From the NCBI GenBank assembly GCA_004335635.1, contig QAXH01004553.1, forward strand, positions 2,923-35,007: a stretch of 32,085 nt of DNA, in the 5' to 3' direction. The translations under genes were made by a program, and so were the position numbers. The DNA comes from Chloromonas sp. AAM2. Lineage: Eukaryota > Chlorophyta > Chlorophyceae > Chlamydomonadales > Chlamydomonadaceae. Within the stretch, counting starts at the first letter, position 1. Each line of letters starts with the position of its first letter. Shown piece after piece: positions 22,010 through 32,083 of this stretch. The notes beneath the pieces were generated by a model that saw only the letters and a program-made list of their open reading frames with translations, made no database searches and was not told the DNA's origin.

Positions 22010-22058
22010 CATGCAAACGTTGTGCCGGTCATGGCCAAGGGCGTGGCTGAGCTCAGAA
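22010..22058 (+). pseudogene. 49-bp shard of PDK exon 2
   Basis: Bases 22010-22058 are identical to 18454-18502 inside PDK exon 2 (the part encoding [13 protein letters not shown]). A short extra match, GCCGGCATG, precedes it after a 17-bp insertion bounded by CATG on both sides. It is not connected to any other PDK exon, so it is a fragment, not a second gene. Confidence 0.9.
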
Positions 22059-22310
22059 AATTACAGTCCAGAAGTCCAGGGGTTGGCGTTTAAGTTGGGG
22101 AATGCTTCGCATTCCCCACTTTCCCTCCATAAAATGGATCCACTCCACTTTAATACCAGAAACGTTGAAGTCATTACCACTAAATCCGTATAAGAAGGAC
22201 TGTATGAACAGCTTAAATCCGCGTATAACCTTACCACTTTTAATATGGACTGGCAGCAACTTGGACCCGTGTCTATTGCCCTGTTGCTGGGGCACTGGAT
22301 GACAGGCCGT
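22059..22310. other. AT-richer block with hairpin, possible organelle-derived insert
   Basis: Composition changes sharply here compared with flanking DNA. It contains a hairpin at 22092-22121: arms GGGGAATGC and GCATTCCCC around TTC, extended four more base pairs past one bulged T. Such GC-rich hairpins in AT-rich DNA are typical of inflated plastid and mitochondrial genomes of chlamydomonadalean algae. A minus-strand frame of 80 codons covers it but is not recognised. Confidence 0.45.
22092..22121. repeat. Stem-loop, nine perfect pairs with 3-nt loop
   Basis: GGGGAATGC-TTC-GCATTCCCC, with AAGT pairing ACTT outside a single bulged T. The stem is strong and flanked by AT-richer sequence. Confidence 0.9.
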
Positions 22311-22745
22311 ATCAGATCTTACGCTGGATGTGCATAAACCTGTGGCTGTTATGGAGTATCGCTATTGATGCAACATCTACATCATCAAGGGCAAGAAACT
22401 TTCTGGTAATTGAGCAGATGGAACGAACGTGCATCATTCATGGCATCCTGGCATCAGGTGCGATTACCGAACTTGGGAAAACATGGTCCAACTAGTTGAA
22501 GGGAAACTAGCTGACTACCTAGCTGACTGACCGATTCAAGGACAGATGATCAGCCCGCGGAACAAACGTTCTCGAGCACTGCGCAAAGCCCAGAATGCGC
22601 GGAGTTCCTCTACTTCATCCCAAACCTCACGTTAGGAATGCTTGAAGCCATAGTCATTTCTGTATTGCCCAGCTTTCTGGAGATCAGGCCCGCTGCAAAA
22701 TGGCGGCCAGTTCCAAGTGCTGATGAGGAATGTATGTCTCAAATG

Positions 22746-25700
22746 TCACACGGGAAGGGCGTCGGTCATGATAGCACCTGTGGCATCTGCCCCATTCAAC
22801 TGATCGACGCAAACTGTTTCCGACTTGGACAGATCGCTGCGCAGCGGCAGTGCTGTCAGCAGCACGTGCATCAGCAAGCCTGCGTATGCGTCCAGCGCCG
22901 CGTAGCGCCGCTGGTCGTAAGACAAGGGCCGCAGCTCCCAGTTGCTACACCGTGTGGACTGGGTCTTGGGCAGCGTCACGTGGAGCAGGGTGAGCAACAA
23001 GCCTGCGCGTGAGCCAGTACGACGCTGATTTTGAGCAATCAGTAAGCAACGTTGAATTCCTTGCCACTATCAACATTGTTTTCGGTAGGTCCAGCCAAAC
23101 AAGATTCATGCTGCTTACCGTGTATGATACATACACGCCTACGCAAGCCAGGTCCGCAATTGATTGACATACTCCTTCCACAGCAATAGAACTCCTACCA
23201 AGTTGGCCGACCTTCTTTTTCCATGACGTCCAGCAAATCGTCGTCTAGTGTTGTATAACCTTGGGGCCTGTACTGCTAACCTTTTCATCCTCACCCACAG
23301 TACCACGTGTGGTACTGTGCAAGGGTTAGGGTTAGGGTTAGGGCCTCACCACCCCTTGCTGACACGGTCAGATTCCCCTTTACTAGGAGAAATTTTTGAA
23401 ATTTGCGCAAGTATTTGTTGGACGTGCTTCCTGGTGTGCACTCCCTCCTTGTAAGAGGAGATGCATACAGCAAACATCTCCTCCTCATCCTCTCCTGTAT
23501 GGAGTGCCTCAGCTGCCCAGCCCCTCTTCCTTCACCAGCCCCACCTGCCAAGCTCCATCTGCGTGTGGTCACATCGGTGGTGATGAGCTCTCTGTGCCTC
23601 AGCACACGAGAGTCTGCCAGCTCGTCCAGCTCCACACACCCGCACAGGCATACGCCATAGTCCGTCTGCAGCTTGCGTGCATCCCCCGTGATGTTCACGC
23701 CCGTCTGCAGGCGCACATGGTGCGTGCAATTGAGGCACTCGCATCAATTGCCCTTCATAGGCTCACTTGCCACCAATCTTGACACCTCCACAGTGAGGAA
23801 ACGCTATAGCATGGTTTTGTGAACCCTAAGTGTCGCTGTAGCAAGGCAGGTGTTACCATGCTGAATGCTTACTGCAGCTTCACTTGCCGCAGAGACTGCA
23901 ATGCCGATTTCTCTCCACAGCATTTGCCTCTGGCTAGGTACAACACCTTGGCCTGCCTCCAGCTAGCTGGGATCAAACCTGTGTGAGTGACTACCAATGC
24001 TATATGGCAGGCCTGCAAACGTCTTGTATCAATGAAGATGAGGATTATAGCAACTGGCAATGCAGTGTGATCTCAGAACTCATGTGCTCATGAACCACGC
24101 AGTTTAATTCCAGAATATGCTCAGCCACAGTCCCCACCTTGATGAAGGAGGGGTCCTCGAGCACAGCCGCAAGCCCAGGGGGAAGCTGCCTGAAGCCCGC
24201 AACTTGCAGCAGCAACACCACAAGCTCAGGCTCCGCTGCACCCTGGACAACTCCAGAAGCATGTAGAAGCGCACCACCATAGCCGCCATCACTGCCACTA
24301 ACCCTGCCATTGCAGCCAGTAGCGACAAGGCCGCTGCCGTTGTCCTGCCTACTGCCGCTAGTGCCGCAGCCATTACCACAACCATGACTGCTGCTAATCA
24401 CGTTGCTGCCACCAGTTCCCAGCCGTTGGCTGATTGCACACCTCCCCACTCCTGTTGCCTTACTCAGGGTCATCGCTCCTGTCTCTGTCTCGCCCAGTGC
24501 GGTGCTTACTGAACAGTTGGTCACTGCTGGTGCTGGTGACGGTGCTGGTGCTGGTGGCAGCGTAGCCCGCCATTCTGCCTGTTCATCACCCAACGCCTGG
24601 TCACCTCTGTCACCAACTCCACTGTTTGTCTTTGCAGCCACTAGAAGATCATTTTCAGCAGACTGTGCCAGTTCAACGGGTTGGCAAACTGTGCTCCTCA
24701 CAGCAGCCTGCCCAACGCCTGCCCTGAAATTGGTAACACCACTTGAGCCAGCATCCTCATGCAAGCAAGACGCATGCTCTGCAGCAGTGCTGGCCTGTGC
24801 TGGTATGGAGTCGTGTGCGTGTGCGCGGGACGCAGCGCCCGGTACGGTTGCATTGGCCTGCACTGCAGCCGCGGTAGCTGCGGCCGCGGCCTTATCAGAT
24901 GTGTAGTACGCCAACTGAATGAGCGCCACCTTGGCAGGAATCATACGCTTCTTGAAGAGCACACGCCACTCTGCAGGAGCAAACCCACAGACATGTGACA
25001 TGAAAGCGAAGAGTAGGCACCTGCAGGCAATCCAGCCTGCGCTTACTGCCCTCTTCTTGCTTGTTGATTTGCATGTATGCCTTACATGGCGTGATGCTTG
25101 CACGGTCATTGGATTCACACATTTGAGGCAAGTCAAGGAAGAGCTTGGCGTGTCATGCCAAACGGCGAGCAGTGCTGAAACAACTGCGCAATCTCACCCT
25201 TCCAATGTCACCCTTCGCAATGTCACCCTTCGCAATCTCACCCTTCGCAATCTCACCCTTCGCAATGTCACCCTTCGCAATGTCACCCTTCCAATGTCAC
25301 CCTTCGCAATGCCACCCTTCGCAATGTCACCCTTCGCAATGTCACCCTTCGCAATGTCACCCTTCGCAATGTCACCCTTCCAATGTCACCCTTCCAATGT
25401 CACCCTTCGCAATGTCACCCTTCCACTCCCCACCTACCTCAAATTCAGTACATGATGAGCAGGCACCTCTGCCTTGTCACACTCAAGGCTCACACCTCAG
25501 GCATACATTCCGTTCAGACCTGCCCCACATGAGCACACACCCCACCTCATGGCATACTTTTTGTCCAGGTCCTGATCAGACAGCCACACATGAGCACCCA
25601 CCCATGTCAAAGCCCAGGACTTGTGGGCCAGTGGCCACCATCTTCTCAATCAAGAGGTCCACCTCCTCCTCCGTTGTGCCATACCTGCAGGTGTGTGTGC

Positions 25701-27117
25701 AGCAGCCACGTGTCAGAGGGAATGCAAAGAAATGAACGGAAGGAGCGAACGGACTGTCCAGGCAAGCGTGCCCTGGGGGTGCATGAGAAGACCCAGGTTG
25801 CAGTGCAGCAGAGCTCCCACAGCAGGCGGGACTCTCACTAGAATGCATGCGCACAGGAGCGCATTAAGCATTCACTCGGAGCCCAAACAGCAATGGATGA
25901 AGCGGAGCCGCCCTGTGGCCGTACAGAGGCGTGTGACTTCTGTTTCAGATTCAGAGTTACAAAAGTTGAATGGTGGCCCCACGCCCCACTGACCTGACAG
26001 ATCCAGGGGGCAGCTGCAGCACCGGAAACTGTGGGTCAGGTTGAAGCAACGCGTCGGACCGCCCTGTACCATCCGAGGCATGTGGCCACTGCTGTGGGTG
26101 GTGGTGTTGGTGGTGTTGCTGCTGGTGATGATGTGGATGTTGCTGCTGCTGTCGTTGCAACTGGTGGGGTTGCTGCATGGGCTGCTGTTGCTGCGGCTCC
26201 TGTAATCGCTGCATGGACCCCGGCAGCATGCGCCGGCGGTGCTTGGAGGCCGCTGGCCCAGGCACCACCGCCACCACAAACTCAGGCTGTGATTGGCGGG
26301 GCTCCGCTGCCAGCATGGGTTGCCCGGAGGAAGTTGTGCCGGTAACCTGCTGATGACCAGCAGCACACAACCCAGCTGTCGAGGGTGAAGGTAAGGTGAG
26401 CTGTGGGCCCAGTGCGCCACATGGCCCGGAGCCAGCATTGACTGCATTGCTGACAGCTTCAGTTTGGCATCTGGGATGAGCGGCTGCTTGAGGTGGACAT
26501 AGGCGTGCTGTGCCCATGGCTTGCAGTGGATAGGATGCAGCTTGGCTTGACGTCGTGTTCCCTGTGCCACTGATGTTGACTGGCGCCATGGCAGCTCCCA
26601 TAGTCTGGGGATGCTGTTGGCATCGGCCCCTGGCATGAGCTATGCAGTGGAGAACACTGCTTGTGGTTGAGTCAGCAGGCTGCTCACATGCAGCTCTCTT
26701 TGACTCTTCTGAACTCAGACAATCAACGCATGGCTTCACATTGCGCAGGGTGGAAGGTGCCGGTTGAACAGTGCATGGCGCAGACTGGCAAACCCATGCG
26801 ACTGGGGCTGGCCACGTGCTTGGATCCTGCATGGCATGCACAAATATTGAAGCGTGGGCGCGTGTGCAGTAGGTCGAGAACAGCTGAACAGCTAAAAGCT
26901 CTTGTGTGCGGCAAGAACAGCTTCTTGGACAGAGCAGTTATGAAGAACAGAGATGGGACAACCGTCATTGCCTTGAGCCAGTCTTTGCTCCTACCTTGCC
27001 CTCCCTGGCTCCAAGCCGTTCCAAGGGACGTTTGATTGATTGCTGGTATGCGCTTTCAACCTGACACATGATCTCGTCCAAGGCAGCATATTCATCATCA
27101 CTGATGATCTCCATCAT
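22746..27117 (-). CDS. Werner-type DEDDy 3'-5' exonuclease with large internal insert
   Basis: Six exons in coding order: 27117-26995, 26826-25994, 25684-25602, 24970-24138, 23704-23545, 23002-22746. They give 2,289 nt, 762 aa. Exon 1 (MMEIISDDEYAALDEI...) opens a long low-complexity N-terminal region with a Gln/His-rich tract at about 247-290. The nuclease domain starts at QFPVLQLPPG (about 307). Catalytic residues are all present: exo I GFDMEW (D345, E347), exo II NITGDARKL (D632), exo III YAALDAYAG (Y711, D715), plus the TRCSNWELRPLS segment typical of WRN exonucleases. This family degrades 3' DNA ends in repair; plant homologues are stand-alone exonucleases lacking the helicase, as here. 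Between VALIQLAYYTSD and PELVVLLLQVAG, an Ala/Gly/Ser/Pro-rich stretch of about 220 residues (about 370-592) interrupts the fold, with no stop codon. Introns carry a minisatellite and a TTAGGG array. Alternative: part of the insert is an unrecognised in-frame intron. Confidence 0.85.
23298..23317. repeat. Inverted repeat beside telomere-like array
   Basis: Nine-base arms CAGTACCAC and GTGGTACTG separated by GT, eight bases before the TTAGGG array, in the last intron of the exonuclease gene. Confidence 0.85.
23323..23343 (+). repeat. Interstitial telomere-like TTAGGG array
   Basis: GGG followed by three perfect TTAGGG units. TTAGGG differs from the TTTAGGG of most plants and TTTTAGGG of Chlamydomonas. 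From memory, some Chlamydomonadales (Haematococcus/Stephanosphaera relatives) use TTAGGG. Three units may also arise by chance or by repair-associated insertion. Confidence 0.85.
24424..24653 (+). repeat. Segmental duplicate A (inside exonuclease insert)
   Basis: This 230-bp stretch, coding on the minus strand within the exonuclease insert, matches 31114-31343 in the same orientation without gaps. By eye I count about five mismatches. It is the source or sister of the downstream copy. Confidence 0.92.
25188..25422 (+). repeat. 14/15-bp minisatellite in exonuclease intron
   Basis: About sixteen units of CAATGTCACCCTTCG or the 14-base form lacking the last G, with some CAATCTCACCC variants. 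It lies in the intron 24971-25601. Mixed 14- and 15-base units shift the frame, so apparent MSPFA and NVTLR peptide repeats on the plus strand are artefacts. Confidence 0.92.
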
Positions 27118-27727
27118 GGCCTACAAGCCAGATACAGAATGTGCTGGATTGGTGACGGTGTTGGTTGGTTTCAATTTGCATGCTGTGTGCGCTTTGCCAG
27201 CTCATGCACAGCAAGATGGCTTTGGACTACGATTTGTTGGGCAGCCTTGCCCTGCCATTGCCATGCTAGCTAGCCCTGAGCTTCGCCAGGCACACGCCAG
27301 GAACCAGAAACCTCTGCGTTTTCGTTGAATCCGTTGGAAAAAAATGGTGCGTCTTTCTTCTCGCGCTGCCAAAATTGCCAGACTCCAGACACCCTGCTGC
27401 TATTCTGCTGGCTAGTTGCTGCCTTGAGAGCCCGCACGCTGTTCTTCGACTAACCCATTGTCGAAGGCATTCCGTGTAAACGTGCGAGAGGCCTCGGCTC
27501 AACACACAAGCCACTGTATCAAGCATCAGGGTCCTGTCTGAGGTGCTGCGGATTGCGAAAAAGTCAGGTCAGTTTGCGCATGCAAGCCTGTACCCCGGAC
27601 ACGACACGCGGACTGTGCTTGCATTTCGCCTGTGCTTGCAAGCTAGTGTGCATCTCTAAGAGGCTGCAATGTTTTCTGACGTATGCAGGGTGTCATAACC
27701 ATTGCTAGCTTGCTGCCAGTCGCGGAA
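27118..27727. other. Divergent intergenic region (shared promoter)
   Basis: It lies between the start codons of the exonuclease gene (-) and the cysteine-rich repeat gene (+). At about 610 bp it must carry both promoters and 5' UTRs. I see no coding signal or clear core-promoter motif. Confidence 0.5.
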
Positions 27728-30463
27728 ATGTCGCAAATGTCGTTGGGCAAGGCCTGCTGCTTGTCTTTGACAACCTTATGTCTGCTCCTGCATCCTACGG
27801 CGGCAAGTTTGGAGCAAACGTGCAGCTGGAGCGATGGGCAATGTGGGTAAACGCAGTTGTCAGCGAGCTGTGACATGTACGAAATTGAAAAGTTGGGATA
27901 GCACGAATTTGGAGCACAACACAACACGCTACTGGGATTCACAAATGCAACCGACCACTACGCATGACACGGTAGTTACCGTATGCAAACGTTGCTTGCA
28001 TACCACTATACACCTACATGTTCGTTGCACTCACACCATGTCTGCAAACCAGGGCCATCAACCCTTAGTTGCGTAAGATGAACAATTAAGCTTGCAGCTT
28101 TCATTGTATCATTGCCCATGTTGTTCATTTACAGGTCAAATGCCGGACGTGGAAGCTGAGCTGTCTCGCTTTGCGATGTCAGGCGATCCCAAGGACATGA
28201 AATGTGACAAGGGCCATTACCCGCAACTCATGACAGGCAAGTCACACCTGGACCGACAGCATATTGGCAGGCACGCGATGCGGATAGTCGCGGCTGTCAT
28301 GGGCTGCCTACATCGATATCAACATCAATATCAATATCGATATCAATATCAATATCAATGAGGTGATGATGCGTGACCCTCAGTCCACCATGGCCACCCG
28401 CCTCCTTGGGGAGGTAGCCAAGCCCTCCACCCCCCGACTGAGACAGCCACATCGCACTCGTACTAATGAATTAGTACAGCAGACAGTTATGGCATATAGT
28501 CTATCTCGCTCTGCACAAACTGAGACAGCGTTCAGCGCACATCTCTGGAAGACTGACACTGCAGAACTCGGCAGATTGGCAATCACTGCCGCAAAAAACA
28601 ATGGTATGCTAAAAAGTGCTTATGGTACACACAGAACCACACTCCACTGCTGCTGATGCGCGCTGCAGGCACTTGTATTCCATGTGGCCCAGGACGCGCC
28701 AAGTCACAGTCTGGGCCAGGCCTGGTAAGATACTCCGTCACAGCCCGCGAACAGCCCTATTCCAGGGCTGATTTCCGTTGCGAAGCCATGCCTCAGCACC
28801 CCCACACGTGATTTGAATGACGCTTGCACTGCTCACGTGGACATCAAAACATTTTCATGCTATCTGTGATACTCATTCTGCTTGCAGTGCGAGCTGTGCG
28901 GTGCTGGCCAGTATGCTGCTGGGTCAGGCAACAGGCAGTGTGAGGCGTGCCCTGCGGGTACCTTCAGCCGCCTGCGTGCATCGGCCGCCTGCACTCCCTG
29001 TCCTGCGGGGTCATTTGCCCCGGTGGAAGGTGAGGTGGTTCACTGACACAGCGTGCCGTGATCACAGAGTATTGAAGAACAGCTGATCAGACTGTGCAAC
29101 CTGAAGCTCAGTGGAAGCTCCACATACTTTCTGGCTGCTTTGCAATCGCTCATATCATGCAAAAGGTTAAAGTCCAGAAATGATAGAGTTTCATCACATG
29201 ACGAGGTCCCCACAAAGCACAATGCCCCGCCTCCCTCGAGCACAGGGCAATCTCAGCAAGTTTGCGAAGCTTTGAGGCGGACACTCCTTGTTGACATCTT
29301 GTCAGTAACATGTGCACTCCCTTGTAACATGCACGCAGAACCAGCACCAATGAATAAATGAAGCAATGAACAAATGATCCAGAACCAAGCATCATCATCA
29401 TTACATGGCTTTTCATGGTTTAACCCACGGTACTGCAGCTAGACACAAAATCTCTCCAAGAATTACGCGCCTGACAATCGTTAAGCCAAGAAAGCTCACT
29501 GGTAGCAGGGTGCAAAGTACGAATATCATCACTGACAACACGGTTCCATGTTGAGAGTGGGGCACCCCTGCCTCTCCTTGCTACAGCCTGCTGGCCCTCT
29601 GGGGCTGGAACAGTTGCAAAAAGCAAACGTTTGACGCTGGAAGTGTCAGGCATGCCACCTAACCAGAATCAATGAAGGTCAACAGTTAACACCAAGAGTT
29701 GGCATGCTATCACAGCTGTATGCCAATCGAACACCATCAATCACAAGGGCATTGAGCGCAAGACAAGCTATGATCACAGAAAGACATGCCTCAGCAATGT
29801 AGCTTGAGCCCAAGCCGAACTAACACTGGGCTTCTGGAGTTATGCGGAACTGCCTACAAGGGGGTTACAGGCCTTTCTTCTGTTGCCTGCCCTGCAGGTA
29901 GCACTGAGTGCGTCCCTTGCTTTGAGAACTCTTTCTCTGGCGAAGGCGCAGCCCAGTGCTTACATTGCCCACGAGGTGAGAACTGCATGACATGCTGCTG
30001 GGCTTATCTAGCCTTGATGGCTGCTTTCGGAGAAGGTATTGTCAGCGAGGGACACAGCGGTTGATGCTGCTATGCGGCGACATAGCAGGCATGGTGTTCA
30101 TGGGACGTGCACGTTGAATGAGCAGAACATGAGCTGTGGCAGCATGCTGCCGCGTGGAGATTTGGATGACCTAAACCAATGACCTTACCGTGGTACGACA
30201 TGACAGATCACCTACTGTAGCATAACAGCTGAGCAAGCGCAACATGACGAACAGCATGAACTATAACCAGTGGACCATCTGCGGCTCATCGCATGCAAGC
30301 AAAGTTGCGAGACAGGAAACACTGGATTAGCTGCAAGAGCTAGCATCAAACTCTGATGTGATGATCTTCTGAGCCAATGACACCGAACATGTCTTGCATT
30401 TCCCCCCTGACGCGCAGGCGCCACAACACAAGGGCTGTCTGGAGCTGTCCGCTGCACTGCGTT
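27728..30463 (+). CDS. Secreted GCC2/GCC3 (ephrin-receptor-like) cysteine-rich repeat protein, 3' end unresolved
   Basis: Exons with matching phases: 27728-27842, 28135-28236, 28669-28724, 28888-29029, 29898-29975, then probably 30418-30463. Together they encode about 179 residues. The start MSQMSLGKACC leads a signal peptide (hydrophobic to about residue 23, then HPTAAS). From exon 3 the protein consists of repeats of the form CxxC-PxG-x-F/Y...G...C: TCIPCGPG, CELCGAGQYAAGSG, CEACPAGTFS, CTPCPAGSFA, CVPCFENSFSGEG, CLHCPRGATTQGLSG. This is the GCC2/GCC3 or ephrin-receptor-like pattern found in many algal cell-surface and extracellular proteins. Intron 2 has a GC donor (GCAAGT) and carries a dispersed repeat copy. 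After exon 6 I could not follow the gene with confidence: one option joins 30622 onward and stops near 30678, another is that it continues past the window. Function unknown; cell-surface or matrix role is inference. Confidence 0.65.
28314..28360 (+). repeat. Microsatellite (CAATAT/CGATAT)n
   Basis: Seven to eight hexamer units of the CAATAT/CGATAT type, intronic. Confidence 0.85.
28392..28449 (+). repeat. Dispersed repeat, copy 2
   Basis: Matches copy 1 over CCACCCGCC to GAGACAGCC without the GCGCTTCATTGG end. It lies within an intron of the cysteine-rich repeat gene. Confidence 0.85.
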
Positions 30464-31001
30464 GTAGTCAACCGGCATCAGCGTTGGGCCCTGACCAGCC
30501 ACTGGCAGTGACCATCTCTGCCATGTTGCACTTGGATGGTTTGAGGTTTGAGGCTCGTCAAGGCTTCGTCAGAGGGAATTCAGGGTGACACTGCAGTCAA
30601 GGCTCACTGGCGCTCCCGCAGAGGGCAAGAATGTTGGCTTTTCATGACCGCCTACTCTAACGCTTTCATGCTGGTTTGAGCAGCCTCTGACCTGGCCTGA
30701 CTCACTGTGATCATGCCTAGTCTGGGTTCACAATGCCAGCTAGCCGTTAGTTTTCTGGGAGCACACAGCCTTTGGCCTTGCTACACATACATTCTTTCAA
30801 CACACCCAGTTCAATATTGCTTTAGATATTAAGGAACCTCTGTCACGTGCGGTGGTTGCATGCAGCACGTCGCCTGGTGCCACTCCTGCCTGCTGAGCAT
30901 GGCAAGGTGCCACAGGGATCCCCTTGTACATGTTGAATCAAAAGGAAGGCATCGCAGAGAATCCCCGAACCACTAACCAGCTTCGGTTTTGTACTACTGG
31001 T

Positions 31002-31070
31002 CACCCGCCTTCTTGGGGAGGTAGCCAAGCCCTCCACCCCCCGACTGAGACAGCCGCAGCGCTTCATTGG
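31002..31070 (+). repeat. Dispersed repeat, copy 3
   Basis: Near-identical to copy 1, including the GCGCTTCATTGG end, with CACCCGCCTTCTTGGGG in place of CTCC. It ends 43 bases before the duplicated exonuclease segment. Confidence 0.85.
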
Positions 31071-31113
31071 GCACTAGACACATGCCGCCTAATGTAGGTC
31101 ACACCCGAGAACC

Positions 31114-31343
31114 CGTTGGCTGATTGCACACCTCCCCACTCCTGTTGCCTTACTCAGGGTCATCGCTCCTGTCTCTGTCTCACCCAGTGCGGTGCTTACT
31201 GAACAGTTGGTCACTGCTGGTGCTGGTGGCGGTGCTGGTGCTGGTGGCAGCGTAGCCCGCCATTCTGCCTGTTCATCACCCAACGCCTGGTCACCTCTGT
31301 CACCATCTCCACTGTTAGTCTTTGCAGCCACTAAAAGATCATT
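31114..31343 (+). repeat. Segmental duplicate B (exonuclease insert fragment)
   Basis: A copy of 24424-24653. The minus-strand frame that encodes the insert stays open across it, but the flanking exonuclease sequence is absent, so it is a fragment and not a second gene. Confidence 0.92.
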
Positions 31344-32025
31344 CTTGCAACTAAAGCTCGATGTGCCAGCCACACTTTGCTGTGTATCAAGGCACTGGTT
31401 GATGGCTGATCTGCACTAGAACTGGGATCAGGCTGTGTGTCTGTCACGTCATTGACCAGAGTGATGTCATCGATTCACGCCTGATTCAAGCCTGGACGCA
31501 CTCTTGCTTGGGACTACTTTTGGACTACGTTTTTGGACTATGTTTGGATGCTTTCGCTTCACTTCACTTCAAGTGATTACAATGTTTGGATGCTTTCGCA
31601 CCAGGGTTCATCTATTTTGATTTCACCTATTTTGTCTCCGCACGCTCCGAAGTCTTGAAATCGCTCAGCAAGGTTCTGCCTACCTGCGTTTGCAGCATCA
31701 CTGAGTCACCATGTTAGACTTGTAGCCAGCGGAGGTCCAGAATGTAGCCAGCGAATCCCAAACACATCAGGGTTTGACTGACCGATCTACAAGTTGCGCG
31801 CCGACCTCACCACCAGGCCCAAGCAGGTTGAATGGCCTTGTCCGCAGCAGCACAACCTAAGAACAGGCATAAAGGTGAGACACGGCCTACGCTGCAAAAA
31901 CCCTGATGGTGATGGCTCACCGGTCCTCCACCGTCTTGGCACAGCCCACTGTCTTGGCACTGCCATTGCTGGAGGCGCACGTACTGCAAAAAAAAGTCTG
32001 CCAGTTCTGGGACGATACAGATGTA

Positions 32026-32027
<2 letters not shown>

Positions 32028-32081
<54 letters not shown>
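32028..32081 (+). repeat. (CA)n microsatellite
   Basis: About 27 perfect CA units reaching almost to the window end. Minus-strand frames with Cys-Val repeats arise from it. Confidence 0.98.

Positions 32082-32083
<2 letters not shown>

Larger units (their letters stand above)
20696..22745. other. Convergent intergenic region with assembly gap
   Basis: This lies between the 3' ends of PDK (+) and the exonuclease gene (-). It should hold both 3' UTRs. It also contains a dispersed repeat copy, the N gap, a PDK exon shard and an AT-richer hairpin block, each listed separately. A 61-codon frame at 21193-21378 begins with a hydrophobic leader-like stretch but has no supporting context. Nothing else is recognisable. 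Confidence 0.5.
28237..28668 (+). other. GC-AG intron in the cysteine-rich repeat gene
   Basis: The donor is ACAG/GCAAGT, again the exact GC consensus, and the acceptor GCTGCAG precedes the TCIPC repeat. Phase 1 on both sides. The intron holds an ATATCA-type microsatellite and dispersed repeat copy 2. Confidence 0.65.

Noticed and set aside
25188..25422. CRISPR-like regular repeat array
   Set aside because: Units are contiguous without unique spacers, and the gene context is eukaryotic.
25145..25735. Plus-strand frames with MSPFA and NVTLR peptide repeats
   Set aside because: They are read from an intronic minisatellite with mixed 14- and 15-base units and have no homology or splice partners.
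28817..29086. Alternative plus frame through exon 4 of the cysteine-rich gene
   Set aside because: It destroys the regular CxxC and CPAG pattern, while the chosen frame joins both neighbouring exons in phase.
31089..31373. Second exonuclease-like gene
   Set aside because: Only the low-complexity insert fragment is copied; no nuclease motif is present.
31787..32080. Minus-strand frame with Cys-Val repeats
   Set aside because: It is produced by the CA microsatellite.
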